Notes: generated from the sequence alone by a model not told the origin. 64,000 bases of DNA from Alkaliphilus pronyensis (GCF_009017275.1 NZ_WBZC01000024.1:1-64000), one strand, 5' to 3'. Positions 27,932 to 38,017 are shown, numbered from the stretch's first letter. A program made the numbers and translations.

Positions 27932-29125
27932 CTACTTAATACTTTTTCTTATAATAGGCTTACTTATAAAATCTGTTCCTATTATTTTTGCATCTACCTT
28001 TACAACTATATCAATATCCTGGTATATCATATCCCAGTTATCTCGATAATTTTTCCAGATATCAGGTTCCTTTGCATGAATAAATCTGCCAATGCCTAAA
28101 GCATCTGAACCAAGTTTCTGCATCAAACTAACTGAACTTTTGATTTCTTCTTCTGCAACTTTAGAAAATTTCTCCTCCAAATCCTTTAAGGCCTTATCGC
28201 AGAAATCTGTATATAAATGACTTTCTGCAATATTCCCTTTAAGCTTCACATCGTATTTAATACCTACTCTATCTGAATTTGTAGTTAAGCTTCTATTCAC
28301 TTTAACCTGATTATATGCATAAGTAATATTTTCATTATTAATTTCAGTAGCAAACGTATCTCTGTTTGCTAAACCCTTAAGTATTTTAAATCCTTTTGTG
28401 TCTTCTCTATCTAGTATTCCAACCATTTTATCCTTGTGGAACAATGCTGTCTTATTTATAATTACTGCTTTATCGACATTATATTTTACTACTTCTGTAG
28501 GAGTAATGATTTCTATGATTGGAGCCCATGCATCCTGCCCCTCTGTAACAACATCTTCTGCAAATTTTTTTATATCTTTATGGTGAAAACGATCTCCTTC
28601 TTGAGAACCTTTTTCAAGGATAGCAACGATTTCGTCAGCAACACCATCTTCAAATTCAGGAGATGCAGCTAAAGAATTAGAAACACGTCCATTAGATATT
28701 ACAATATAGTTTCTCAGCCTAAGGTCTCTCTTTCTAAGTAAATAATCTAGAGTTTCCCCTACCCCTCTTTGAGCCAATTTTTCTCCTAGGATGATAATTT
28801 TATTATCATCTAAAAATATGAATCTGGGAACTCGTACTGTAAACTTATTGATAGCCTCTTCTAAGCTCTTTCCTTGTGATCTTGCCACCCAAGGCTGTGC
28901 TTCCATCTGTGATCCACCTTCTTCCCCATCCTGAGTTTGTTCTCCTCCCGAAGACTGTTTTGTAGCAATGAAAAATATCTCATATTTGTCGCTATCATTT
29001 ATGGGTATATCTATAGCCAATGCATCCGTCAGCAATAGTTCTTCAGTCTCCCTACGGTCCCAACAGCTACACAGCAGTACTAACATAAAAGCTATACTCA
29101 ATGAAGTTTTAAGTATTTTAAACAT
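27932..29125 (-). CDS. Spore germination lipoprotein, GerC subunit (receptor 1)
   Basis: A 397-residue Ger(x)C family protein. The signal peptide ends in a lipobox cysteine (LLCSC, about C20) followed by the typical WDRRETEEL. The C-terminal portion (about 215-380) is the germination domain. It is anchored on the outside of the inner spore membrane with the A and B subunits. Its start overlaps the last base of gerA, and its stop abuts gerB. Confidence 0.92.
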   Translation of the reverse strand: MFKILKTSLSIAFMLVLLCSCWDRRETEELLLTDALAIDIPINDSDKYEIFFIATKQSSGGEQTQDGEEGGSQMEAQPWVARSQGKSLEEAINKFTVRVPRFIFLDDNKIIILGEKLAQRGVGETLDYLLRKRDLRLRNYIVISNGRVSNSLAASPEFEDGVADEIVAILEKGSQEGDRFHHKDIKKFAEDVVTEGQDAWAPIIEIITPTEVVKYNVDKAVIINKTALFHKDKMVGILDREDTKGFKILKGLANRDTFATEINNENITYAYNQVKVNRSLTTNSDRVGIKYDVKLKGNIAESHLYTDFCDKALKDLEEKFSKVAEEEIKSSVSLMQKLGSDALGIGRFIHAKEPDIWKNYRDNWDMIYQDIDIVVKVDAKIIGTDFISKPIIRKSIK

Positions 29126-30675
29126 TATTTTTTGTCACTACCCTTCCACCATCGTTGACGTATTTTATTGGATTTAGCTGTTTGTGTAGGCCTCTTTTTC
29201 ATGAACTGAATGGGAACTCTAATAATAAAATCCTTCCAGTCGGATAGAGATAAAGGGCTGATAGGAGAAAGGTAGGGCACTCCAAAGCTTCTTAATTGAG
29301 ATATGTTAACTAGAATTATTAAGCTTACTGCAATAATTCCAGGTATTCCTAAAATACCCCCTGCAAATAAAACTATAAAGGTTAATAATCTGTAAGCATT
29401 GGTTGCTTCAGTAATAGGGATTGTAAATGAGCATATGGCCGTAAGAGCTACAACTATTATTGAAGGAGGTGATACCAATTTTGCACTAACTGCTGCCTGC
29501 CCAATTACCAGTGCCCCAACTATACTTACCGCTTGCCCTACAGCTCTGGGAAGACGTACCCCTGCTTCTCTTAGTATCTCAAAGGCAAACACTAACATAA
29601 ACATTTCTAGAAATATTGGAAAAGGAAGCTTTTCCCTTGCATCAGCCACTGCTTTTAACAACTTATTAGGAATCATTTCGTGATGATATGAAAATATAGC
29701 TACATACAATCCAGGCAATAAAAGGTTAATGTTTAAAGCAACAACTCTTAAAATTCTTGCAAAGCTTGCTGTAAGATACTTAGTACTATAATCTTCAGCC
29801 GACTGGATAAACTGAGTTATAACCGAGGGAGCAATTAAGACAAATGGTGAATTATCCATAAGCACTACAACCCTTCCTTCTAATAGACAACTGCAAGCTC
29901 TATCTGGTCTTTCTGTAGTATAGCTTGTACTAAATAATGAAAAAGTGGAATCGTCTATCATCTCTTGAAGCATGCCTAAATTTATTATCCCATCAATGTC
30001 AACTCTTTCAATCCTTTGCCTAACCTCCTCCAACAAATCCTCCAAAACTACACCTTCTATATAGGCAATATTAATTTCCGTATTAGTTATCCTACCTTTA
30101 GTAATCTTTTCTATCTTTAACTTAGGATTTTTTATCATTCTTCTTACTAAGGAAGTGTTTGTCCTTATATTTTCAACAAATCCAGCCTTCATTCCCTTAA
30201 TAACAGTTTCTGAAGCAGTCTCCTCAACGGCCCTCTCCTTCCAACCTATGGCCTCAACAGAAAAAGCAACACTCTCATTTTCTATTAATATACCTATACC
30301 TCCAGAGATAATTTTCATTACTAATGAATCTAGGTCTTTTTCAATATCTACACTTCCAACTGTAAGAAGGTGATTGTATACCCCTTCATGTATTGATGCT
30401 ACTTCATCTTTTTCGAATTCGAATTTAATTAATGGCTTAAGAATGTTTTCCGATACAAAAGTAGGATCCACCATACCGTTGATTAAAAAAATATAGGCAT
30501 TAATCCCCAATCCATTTATTATTTTTATAGGGCGATACTCTACATCACAGCATTTAGATAGCTTATTTTTAATGTAATCTATATTTTCAACAAAATCCTT
30601 AGAAAACATATTTGTATTTTTTGATTCATCAATTTCCTTTAACTTTTTTTTGTTGTTGCGAAAAAGCTTACTCAT
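29125..30675 (-). CDS. Spore germination protein, GerA subunit (receptor 1)
   Basis: A 516-residue GerA-family protein. The cytoplasmic N-terminal part (about 1-270) contains the conserved GFVENIRTNTSLVRRMI motif and SLFSTSYTTERPDRACSCLLEGRV. The C-terminal half has about five membrane helices (AGVRLPRAVGQAVSIVGALVIGQAAV). It is first in the operon. A terminator at 30829-30857 separates it from cotJC, and a possible sigma-G promoter lies at 30736-30765. Confidence 0.93.
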   Translation of the reverse strand: MSKLFRNNKKKLKEIDESKNTNMFSKDFVENIDYIKNKLSKCCDVEYRPIKIINGLGINAYIFLINGMVDPTFVSENILKPLIKFEFEKDEVASIHEGVYNHLLTVGSVDIEKDLDSLVMKIISGGIGILIENESVAFSVEAIGWKERAVEETASETVIKGMKAGFVENIRTNTSLVRRMIKNPKLKIEKITKGRITNTEINIAYIEGVVLEDLLEEVRQRIERVDIDGIINLGMLQEMIDDSTFSLFSTSYTTERPDRACSCLLEGRVVVLMDNSPFVLIAPSVITQFIQSAEDYSTKYLTASFARILRVVALNINLLLPGLYVAIFSYHHEMIPNKLLKAVADAREKLPFPIFLEMFMLVFAFEILREAGVRLPRAVGQAVSIVGALVIGQAAVSAKLVSPPSIIVVALTAICSFTIPITEATNAYRLLTFIVLFAGGILGIPGIIAVSLIILVNISQLRSFGVPYLSPISPLSLSDWKDFIIRVPIQFMKKRPTQTAKSNKIRQRWWKGSDKK

Positions 30676-30735
30676 ATTAGCACATCACTCCACTCCACAG
30701 TAAAACTTGATTCTATTATTCTCAAACTATCAAAC

Positions 30736-30765
30736 AATAATGTATAGTAATTAGTAGATTTACTC
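30736..30765 (-). promoter_or_regulatory. Possible sigma-G promoter of germinant receptor 1
   Basis: On the minus strand GAGTA, an 18-bp spacer and CATTATT resemble the forespore sigma-G consensus (GNATA, N18, CATNNTA), with one mismatch in each box. The distance to the gerA start is about 60 bp. Forespore expression is expected for ger operons. Confidence 0.35.
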
Positions 30766-30828
30766 AATAAACCATTTTGGTTTTTTCCGACACTGTTTTG
30801 TGAGCATATCTTACTATTAAATGTAATA

Positions 30829-30857
30829 ACAAAAAAGCCCGTAGAAAATCTACAGGC
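30829..30857 (-). terminator. Terminator of the cotJABC operon
   Basis: A 9-bp stem (30837-30845 / 30849-30857, with one G-U pair) is followed on the minus strand by six T. It closes the cotJ operon before gerA. Confidence 0.85.
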
Positions 30858-30934
30858 CAATCTCATCCTATATTTATTTATCTCAGCGACGTTACTTACA
30901 CTTAATAGATTTGCCTCCATCACATCAACATAAG

Positions 30935-31507
30935 CTAATATACCTTCTTAGCCTGCTGATATTCCTGTACAATTCTTAATGCCTCACCAAATCTTTGGAA
31001 GTGTACAACCTCCCTTTCCCTCAAAAAGCTTAAAGCATCCTTTATGCCTGGGTCATCTGTTAATTTAATTAAATTTTCATAGGTGGACCTAGCTTTTTGC
31101 TCTGCTGCCATATCCTCATGTAAATCTGTTATTGGGTCTGCATGGGCTTGAATATAGCCAGCTGTCCATGGCACTCCATTTGCATCGGATGGAAATAAGG
31201 CCCCATCTCTAATAGCGTAAAAGGAACCCAAATTTGCAGCCTCCAGCTGTTCAACTGTAGCATCCTTTGTTAACTGATAAATCATTGTTGTTATTATTTC
31301 AACGTGGGCCAGCTCCTCTGTACCTATGTCAGTTAATAGTGCCTTCGCTTCATTGGTTGGAATTGTATAACGCTGATTTAAGTATCTGATTGCTGCTGAT
31401 AGCTCGCCATCAGGTCCTCCGTATTGGGTAAGTAAATATCTTGCCATCTTCAAATCACATTTACCTATTCTTACTGGATATTGTAGTTTTTTTTCGTAAA
31501 TCCACAT
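30935..31507 (-). CDS. cotJC: Spore coat protein CotJC, manganese catalase family
   Basis: A 190-residue ferritin-like protein of the manganese catalase family. The metal-ligand Glu/His positions are in GTEELAHVEII, EDMAAEQKARSTYENL and REREVVHFQRF. CotJC is a known coat component that may remove hydrogen peroxide. It is last in the cotJA-cotJB-cotJC operon, 16 bp after cotJB. Confidence 0.95.
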   Translation of the reverse strand: MWIYEKKLQYPVRIGKCDLKMARYLLTQYGGPDGELSAAIRYLNQRYTIPTNEAKALLTDIGTEELAHVEIITTMIYQLTKDATVEQLEAANLGSFYAIRDGALFPSDANGVPWTAGYIQAHADPITDLHEDMAAEQKARSTYENLIKLTDDPGIKDALSFLREREVVHFQRFGEALRIVQEYQQAKKVY

Positions 31508-31523
31508 TTTTTTCCCCCCTTAA

Positions 31524-31778
31524 CTAATATTGTTCTTCCCAAGGCCATGGGCTTTCAAGCCAACGCCATGGATATTGACTTGGAGAAAAACCAAAATTTA
31601 ATAAAGGCCCATATTTCATTTCATACTCATGCTTTAGGGTTGCTATTAGATTTGAATAATGATTAAATTCCATTAAAGCTTTTTGATCATACATATGGGT
31701 ATCTAAATATAGTTGAAGCTCAACAGCTGCAAACTCTGCCTCTTGTATTTGTAGTAATAGTTCAGCCCTTTCATTCAT
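31524..31778 (-). CDS. cotJB: Spore coat protein CotJB
   Basis: An 84-residue protein with the CotJB pattern: an N-terminal helical ELLLQIQEAEFAAVELQLYLDTH, and a C-terminal aromatic segment with several tryptophans (YPWRWLESPWPWEEQ). The start overlaps the last base of cotJA. Confidence 0.9.
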   Translation of the reverse strand: MNERAELLLQIQEAEFAAVELQLYLDTHMYDQKALMEFNHYSNLIATLKHEYEMKYGPLLNFGFSPSQYPWRWLESPWPWEEQY

Positions 31779-32008
31779 TATTCTTCTCCCCCCATCCTAT
31801 TGGCCTTTGGCATATATGGCTGATACAGCTCAGGAAACAATGTACCTTTTCTTAATGCTTCTGCTGTCGTAGGAAATGTTATAGGACATTGCTGGTAGGG
31901 TACATAAGCATGTGCCATCATAACACATACAGGCATAAAGGGTATTGGATAAATTCCCCTATGTGTTCCCATCATCCTCTGTTGATTATAGGGATCCATA
32001 TGATACAT
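31778..32008 (-). CDS. cotJA: Spore coat-associated protein CotJA
   Basis: A 76-residue protein rich in Pro, Tyr and Met, with the CotJA pattern MAHAYVPYQ and LRKGTLFPELYQPY. First gene of the operon, with AGGAG before its ATG. The 150-bp upstream region holds the ppiB terminator at its far end. I did not find a convincing sigma-E promoter, although mother-cell expression is expected. Confidence 0.9.
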   Translation of the reverse strand: MYHMDPYNQQRMMGTHRGIYPIPFMPVCVMMAHAYVPYQQCPITFPTTAEALRKGTLFPELYQPYMPKANRMGGEE

Positions 32009-32110
32009 TTTTTTACTCCTCCTTAATTTTCTAAATAAATGTGTTACAATATTTTATTCTTTTATTAGAATTTGGTTACCTTGAAAAGAAGGAGCAATAT
32101 TAAATGGTAT

Positions 32111-32142
32111 AAAAAAACACCAGAAATATATTCTGGCGTTTT
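32111..32142 (-). terminator. Terminator of ppiB
   Basis: AAAACACCAGAA pairs with TTCTGGCGTTTT across a 5-base loop. A run of T follows on the minus strand. Confidence 0.85.
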
Positions 32143-32158
32143 ACTGTTTTCTTATCAA

Positions 32159-32683
32159 TTAAATTACTTCAGGTTCAGGATATTCTATACCATAAGTATC
32201 TACTGTCATTTCCTTAATTCTTTGGTCTTCAACTGGCTTGTCTCTAAAATCCCTGTCCACAGCTACTATTTCATCTGCTGACTCTATTCCTTCAATTACC
32301 TTTCCAAAGGCTGCATAATCACCGTCTAGGTGGGGGGAATCAGCCACCATAATAAAAAACTGTGATCCTGCTGAGTTTGGGTTTTGGGCTCTTGCCATTG
32401 ATAAAACACCCTTTGTGTGCTTTAAGCTATTGTCGAAGCCATTACCATTGAATTCGCCCTTTATTCCATAGCCTGGGCCTCCAACACCCATTCCTTGTGG
32501 GTCTCCACCTTGAATCATGAAGCCTGGAATTACCCTATGAAAAATCAAGCCATCATAAAAGCCTTTTTTAACTAAAGAAAGAAAATTGTTTACTGTATTA
32601 GGTGCCACTTCTGGATATAGCTCTGCCCTCATTTGCTTACCATTTTCCATTGTTATTGTTACAATAGGATTTTGCTTACTCAT
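32159..32683 (-). CDS. ppiB: Peptidyl-prolyl cis-trans isomerase, cyclophilin type
   Basis: A 174-residue cytoplasmic cyclophilin with catalytic and binding motifs FHRVIPGFMIQGGDP, GVLSMARAQNPNSAGSQFFI and LDGDYAAFGKVIEG. There is no signal peptide. It starts 13 bp after mnmA and is likely cotranscribed. Confidence 0.95.
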   Translation of the reverse strand: MSKQNPIVTITMENGKQMRAELYPEVAPNTVNNFLSLVKKGFYDGLIFHRVIPGFMIQGGDPQGMGVGGPGYGIKGEFNGNGFDNSLKHTKGVLSMARAQNPNSAGSQFFIMVADSPHLDGDYAAFGKVIEGIESADEIVAVDRDFRDKPVEDQRIKEMTVDTYGIEYPEPEVI

Positions 32684-32696
32684 TATATCAACCCTT

Positions 32697-33812
<1,116 letters not shown>

Positions 33813-33825
33813 TTAAAAAAAGCCT

Positions 33826-34311
33826 TTATATAATGTAATTTATCATACATATTCGGTTTGACATATTAAGGCCTCTATAAACTTCTTCCTGCCAAATATC
33901 CTGTAATTCCATTGGTAATTTAGTTGTTTCTTCAAAGCCAAGCTTCTTGTATAAGTTATACGCCCAAGGAGCATTACTATAGCAAATTAATGATACTATT
34001 TTACTTTCAGATAAAAAAGGATTATGCTTTACTAAAGATGATCCTATACCTTTTTTGTGATGTCTAGGGTCAACAGAGATTTCTTCTAAATGACTATATT
34101 CACTATATTTTCGCCATGCAGCATATCCTAGTATTGAATTATTTTCTTCATAAACTATTACTATAGCATCTTTTATTAGTTCTAAAAGATTTTCTTCAGT
34201 TCTTGGAGACGCTTCCTCCTTTGTAAAACCTGCTTGATAATAGATATCTGTTGCCAATTTTTCTATTTCACAAAGTCTCTTAATGTCTGATGTTTTTCCT
34301 TTCCTTAACAT
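33826..34311 (-). CDS. GNAT-family N-acetyltransferase
   Basis: A 161-residue acetyltransferase: EEISVDPRHHKKGIGSSLV is the acetyl-CoA binding motif A, and SNAPWAYNLYKKLGFEE is motif B. The substrate is unknown. It is first of a possible three-gene run with mnmA and ppiB. Confidence 0.85.
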   Translation of the reverse strand: MLRKGKTSDIKRLCEIEKLATDIYYQAGFTKEEASPRTEENLLELIKDAIVIVYEENNSILGYAAWRKYSEYSHLEEISVDPRHHKKGIGSSLVKHNPFLSESKIVSLICYSNAPWAYNLYKKLGFEETTKLPMELQDIWQEEVYRGLNMSNRICMINYII

Positions 34312-34368
34312 AATTATCCCCCTACATCTTTATTTTACCATAATCTGTTGTATTTATTTAATATATGT

Positions 34369-35457
34369 TTACCTACACTTAAAAAATTTTGGATCTAGCT
34401 TTTTTATATCGGAGTAATAAAGCTCTCTATTTCCTTTATATCCGATAGTTTTACCAAAGTATAGAGTTTCTAAAATTTTACGGGTCTGATTACCTACACA
34501 GTTATCTTGATGGTTTTGACATTCAACACATGTGTCTATAGTAGCAATAAGGCTCTCCTTCAAACTGTTGTAATCAAAACGTTTTTTATTACATAATGGT
34601 ATTCTCCATTTTAAATCGGAAATATACTTTTCATTTCTTTCAGCTGCTTTTAAACAATGGCTTAGACAATAAACTGTACATTCACTTTTTGAACAATAAT
34701 CATTTTTACAGCTGCAAATTCCCTCAATAGTGTTTTGCATTCTTTTTGTATTTATATATAGCCTATCTGCCACTTGCTTAAATGGTGTAGTTTCATTATT
34801 CTTAATTTTTATTAGCTTAGTAATCAAATAAAGTAAAGTGACTGCAAGGGTTAATATGAAACCAGCAATTATTTGGGGCTTTAGAAAATATTGTGGAGTA
34901 GAGTCCTTTAGTGCTAATAAACCAAAAATAATAAAAATACTTGATGAAATCAGCTTCATAGTAGTTTCTGGTATTCTTTTTCCTAGCTTACTTCCAACCC
35001 AAACTCCTATTCCACTTGTAGCAAGCATACCCATTACAGTACCCAATAATATAAAGAATGGATAGGATGCTGTGGTGGCTAAGGTAATTGCTGTTAGTTG
35101 GGTTTTGTCTCCAAGCTCTCCAATAAAAAATGCTGCTGCAACAGTTATTATAGGCCCGTAGCTTCTATTACCATCATTTGCTTCAGCATTGTCTTCATCT
35201 ATCTTTAAAGACCATATACCGAAGAAAATAAAGGCTAATGCAGAAATAAATCTAATAGCTTCTAATGGAACGATGTGGGTTAAATAGGTACCTAAAATAA
35301 TTGCTAGTCCATGATTTAGTAAGGAGCCAACAAAAACACCCATAAGGACCTTATGGAAAGAATATTTTGATGCAAAAGCCATAGCAAAAATCTGGGTTTT
35401 ATCACCCATTTCTGCTAAGAAAATAAGTAAAAAGGCTTTAATAGATTCTTGTATCAT
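34369..35457 (-). CDS. TMEM165/GDT1 (UPF0016) family manganese exporter with Cys-rich tail
   Basis: Residues 1-210 are the UPF0016 transporter: two repeats, each with an E-x-G-D-K-T-Q motif (AEMGDKTQ near 15, GELGDKTQ near 103), and six membrane helices. The family exports Mn2+ or Ca2+. A yybP-ykoY manganese riboswitch in its leader supports Mn2+ export. The usual protein is about 200 residues; here about 150 more follow in the cytoplasm, with eleven cysteines, including GICSCKNDYCSKSEC and CVECQNHQDNC. That tail may bind metal. AAAGGAG precedes the ATG. Confidence 0.9.
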   Translation of the reverse strand: MIQESIKAFLLIFLAEMGDKTQIFAMAFASKYSFHKVLMGVFVGSLLNHGLAIILGTYLTHIVPLEAIRFISALAFIFFGIWSLKIDEDNAEANDGNRSYGPIITVAAAFFIGELGDKTQLTAITLATTASYPFFILLGTVMGMLATSGIGVWVGSKLGKRIPETTMKLISSSIFIIFGLLALKDSTPQYFLKPQIIAGFILTLAVTLLYLITKLIKIKNNETTPFKQVADRLYINTKRMQNTIEGICSCKNDYCSKSECTVYCLSHCLKAAERNEKYISDLKWRIPLCNKKRFDYNSLKESLIATIDTCVECQNHQDNCVGNQTRKILETLYFGKTIGYKGNRELYYSDIKKLDPKFFKCR

Positions 35458-35477
35458 ATAACTACTCCTTTAAATAA

Positions 35478-35632
35478 AATAAGAGCAGACCTTTAAGTTT
35501 AATAGACTAAAAAACCCTAGCCTACTAAACGTAAAAGTCTCGCTCCTTTAGTTCATTCTAAAGTGTATAGAACCAGATCTATAGATCAGTATGTTGACTC
35601 TATACGCAGTAATCTGCAGCTACTCCCTTTTA
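35478..35632 (-). promoter_or_regulatory. yybP-ykoY manganese riboswitch with terminator-like hairpin
   Basis: On the minus strand the leader opens with AAAGGGAGTAGCTGCAG, has GTCAACATACTG in the middle and closes with AGCGAGACTTTTACG. These are the conserved ends of the Mn2+ riboswitch (aptamer about 35530-35632). The closing strand can also pair with 35482-35505 to form a long hairpin ending in a T-rich stretch just before AAAGGAG, which would be the off state. Mn2+ should stabilise the aptamer and allow expression of the exporter. Confidence 0.88.
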
Positions 35633-35712
35633 ACTATTAAATGCTATCATATTTGGTATAGGCTGTCAAGGACAACCCTCCATTAAGACATATTATAGCT
35701 TTTACAAATTAC

Positions 35713-37074
35713 TTAATTATATTCAATAACCCTTTTAACCCATTTTTTTGATGCTACCCTACCAAAGCCTACAACCATCTTAATTATTTCCTCACAAGAA
35801 ACCAATACAACCACAAAATGTATTGGCAGCCTCCATATGTGGGCACCAATAAACACCATTGGTACTCCAAATAACCAAACACTAGACAGCTCTAAAAACA
35901 ATGAAAACCTAGTATCTCCACCGCTTCTTAATATACCAATTATAAGTATAATGTTGTAGAACTTAAATGCCATAAATAGTGCAAAAACCCTTAGTATTCT
36001 TACTGCGTTTAGACTTACAATTTCAGAAACATTAAAAAGCCTTATAACATATGGTGCCAGTATAATCATTATTATACCAATAATTCCACCTGTTATAATA
36101 CCCATAGCTGAAAACTTTTTTGCATAATCTACAGCCTTTTTTTCTTGATTTGCACCAATAACATTTCCAATCATAACTGCACTTGCATTCCCTAAGCCCA
36201 TTCCTATAACTTGAAAAATCCCCTGTATTGTAAGGGCTATTTGAACAGATGCTACTGCCTCTGTACTAATTCTAGCATAGGAAACAGAATACATGCTCAT
36301 TCCAAGAGCCCACAATGCTTCATTTAATATTACTGGTGTAGTTGTGGCCATTACCTGCTTCAAAAACCCTTTAGATATTTTAAATACTTTAAGACTTTTC
36401 ACGGCAAGTACTTCATAGCTATGGTATATATATGAAAGTATTAATATGGTTTCTAAAATTCGTGATAATAGTGTAGCGATAGCTGCACCTTTTATTCCTA
36501 AGGGTGGTATACTTCCAACTCCAAATATTAAAACAAAGTTTAATAAGGTATTGCCCAGTAAAGAGATGGCGCTTACCATCATAGGTAGCTTTGCGTTACC
36601 TGTACTTCTCAATATAAAGGAATATGCAAAGCTTATTCCAGTGAAAACATAGCTAAAGGATACAATTCTTAGGTATTCACTGCCTAATTCTATTACCTTT
36701 ATATCCTCAGTAAATATTTTTAATATAAACTGTGGAAAAACAGCTGCAGCAACAAAAAACACAAAGCTAAAGCTTAGCCCTAAAGCTAAGGCTAGTCCCA
36801 ATACCTTTTTTATACTATTTATGTCTTGTTTGCCCCAGTATTGTGCAGTAAATATAGACATACCACTGTTAATTCCAAAAAGTATTAAAACAAAAATAAA
36901 GAAAACTTGATTAGATAAACCAACAGCTGCTATTTCTGCTGCTCCTAGGTTACCAATCATTACTGTATCAACTGCATTTAAAGAGGATGAAATTAGATTT
37001 TGTAAGGCTATAGGTATTGCAATAGAAGCCATTACTTTGTAAAAGTCTTTATACCTAGTTTTTTGCTGTAGCAT
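35713..37074 (-). CDS. MATE-family multidrug or metabolite exporter
   Basis: A membrane protein of about 453 residues with twelve hydrophobic segments and the MATE opening MASIAIPIALQNLISSSLNAVDTVMIGNLG. It is a Na+- or H+-driven exporter of unknown substrate. Two starts are possible: TTG at 37092 (AGGAG eight bases upstream) and ATG at 37074 (GGAG eight bases upstream). I chose the ATG. Confidence 0.92.
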   Translation of the reverse strand: MLQQKTRYKDFYKVMASIAIPIALQNLISSSLNAVDTVMIGNLGAAEIAAVGLSNQVFFIFVLILFGINSGMSIFTAQYWGKQDINSIKKVLGLALALGLSFSFVFFVAAAVFPQFILKIFTEDIKVIELGSEYLRIVSFSYVFTGISFAYSFILRSTGNAKLPMMVSAISLLGNTLLNFVLIFGVGSIPPLGIKGAAIATLLSRILETILILSYIYHSYEVLAVKSLKVFKISKGFLKQVMATTTPVILNEALWALGMSMYSVSYARISTEAVASVQIALTIQGIFQVIGMGLGNASAVMIGNVIGANQEKKAVDYAKKFSAMGIITGGIIGIIMIILAPYVIRLFNVSEIVSLNAVRILRVFALFMAFKFYNIILIIGILRSGGDTRFSLFLELSSVWLFGVPMVFIGAHIWRLPIHFVVVLVSCEEIIKMVVGFGRVASKKWVKRVIEYN

Positions 37075-37166
37075 TATTGTATCTCCATTCAACTGTGATT
37101 CTCCTATAATATATAATAAACCTTTATTTTGAAAAAGTATAGCTTTAACAAATATTTTTATATAGT

Positions 37167-37189
37167 TTATATCATAGTTGTGATATAAT
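37167..37189 (+). promoter_or_regulatory. Inverted repeat overlapping a TATAAT box before thiT
   Basis: TTATATCA (37167-37174) and TGATATAA (37181-37188) form a perfect 8-bp inverted repeat with a 6-bp centre. The right arm contains TATAAT (37184-37189), a likely -10 box for the thiT leader. It could be an operator in the divergent MATE/thiT region. No good -35 is visible. Confidence 0.4.
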
Positions 37190-37219
37190 ATTATTGCACA
37201 GATAAGAAAACTTAAAAAA

Positions 37220-37299
37220 ATCGCTAGGGGCGCTTTAAGCTGAGAGGAATGAATCCAACCCTTTGAACCTGTAGGTTAATACCTGCGAAGGAAAGCGAA
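37220..37299 (+). promoter_or_regulatory. TPP (THI-box) riboswitch
   Basis: The conserved parts are all present: CTGAGAGGAATG, ACCCTTTGAACCTG, GGTTAATACCTGCGAAGGAAAGC. The closing stem pairs TCGCT (37221-37225) with AGCGA. It lies directly upstream of thiT and should shut the gene off when thiamine pyrophosphate is plentiful. Confidence 0.96.
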
Positions 37300-37306
37300 T
37301 TCTTAT

Positions 37307-37341
37307 TAAAACATGTAGAGAATTCCTTTTCATGTTTTTTT
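37307..37341 (+). terminator. Regulated terminator of the TPP riboswitch
   Basis: AAAACATG (37308-37315) pairs with CATGTTTT (37331-37338), followed by T-rich sequence. Two GAATTC copies (37297-37302 and 37320-37325) could pair with each other to form the competing antiterminator. Confidence 0.7.
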
Positions 37342-37380
37342 GTTTGTCGCTAAATAAAAAAAACTAAAAGGAGTGTTGAA

Positions 37381-38013
37381 ATGTTTAGTAAGCTATTAGA
37401 ATTAAAACCTGTTACATTGGCTATTTTAGCTGCTTTGCTAATAATAGCTGTAGTTTTTTACATTTTAGGTAAAAACAAAAAAAATATGAAGTTTAATACC
37501 CGTATAATTGTGTATGGAAGCCTATGTATTGCATTGTCTTTTGTTTTATCCTACATTAGGCTTTATCGTTTCCCACAAGGGGGAAGCATTACTCCTGCCA
37601 GTATGCTGCCTATGTTTATATTTGCCATAATGTTTGGACCACTACCTGGAATAATTGCTGGCTTTTCCTATGGGTTATTAAACACTATACAAGATCCCTT
37701 CATAATCCATTGGGCACAGTTTTTACTTGATTATCCACTGGCCTTTGGTGCTTTAGGTCTAGCAGGTCTGTATAAAAAAAATATTGCAATCAGCTGCTTC
37801 ATTGGTGGCTTCGGTCGCTTTTTTATGAGCTTTTTATCCGGTGTGATTTTCTTTGGCTCCTATGCCCCAGAGGGTATGAATGTTCTATTGTATTCTCTTA
37901 TTTATAATGGTTTAATAATAGGCTCCGATACACTAATTTGTATTATTATAAGCCTTGTACCACAGGTACAGGCAGCAATTAAACGAGTAAGCTCTGGTAA
38001 TTTAACTCAGTAA
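37381..38013 (+). CDS. thiT: Thiamine transporter ThiT (ECF substrate-binding subunit)
   Basis: A 210-residue membrane protein of the ThiT family with about six helices: YGSLCIALSFVLSYIRLYRFPQGGSITPASMLPMFIFA, where the GGS-P-SMLP part is the family hallmark. It binds thiamine and needs the shared ECF energising module, which is not in this window. The TPP riboswitch upstream confirms the role. It has one extra N-terminal helix (about 8-32) compared with the shortest family members. Confidence 0.95.
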   Translation: MFSKLLELKPVTLAILAALLIIAVVFYILGKNKKNMKFNTRIIVYGSLCIALSFVLSYIRLYRFPQGGSITPASMLPMFIFAIMFGPLPGIIAGFSYGLLNTIQDPFIIHWAQFLLDYPLAFGALGLAGLYKKNIAISCFIGGFGRFFMSFLSGVIFFGSYAPEGMNVLLYSLIYNGLIIGSDTLICIIISLVPQVQAAIKRVSSGNLTQ

Positions 38014-38017
38014 AGCA

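Noticed and set aside
27303-28049. 248-codon plus-strand frame across gerB/gerC of receptor 1
   Set aside because: Long only because the true genes lack certain codons; it spans two clear genes on the other strand.
30672-30923. 83-codon open frame upstream of and overlapping gerA of receptor 1 by ATGA
   Set aside because: It runs straight through the strong cotJ terminator at 30829-30857 and through the probable promoter region; the protein has no recognisable pattern.
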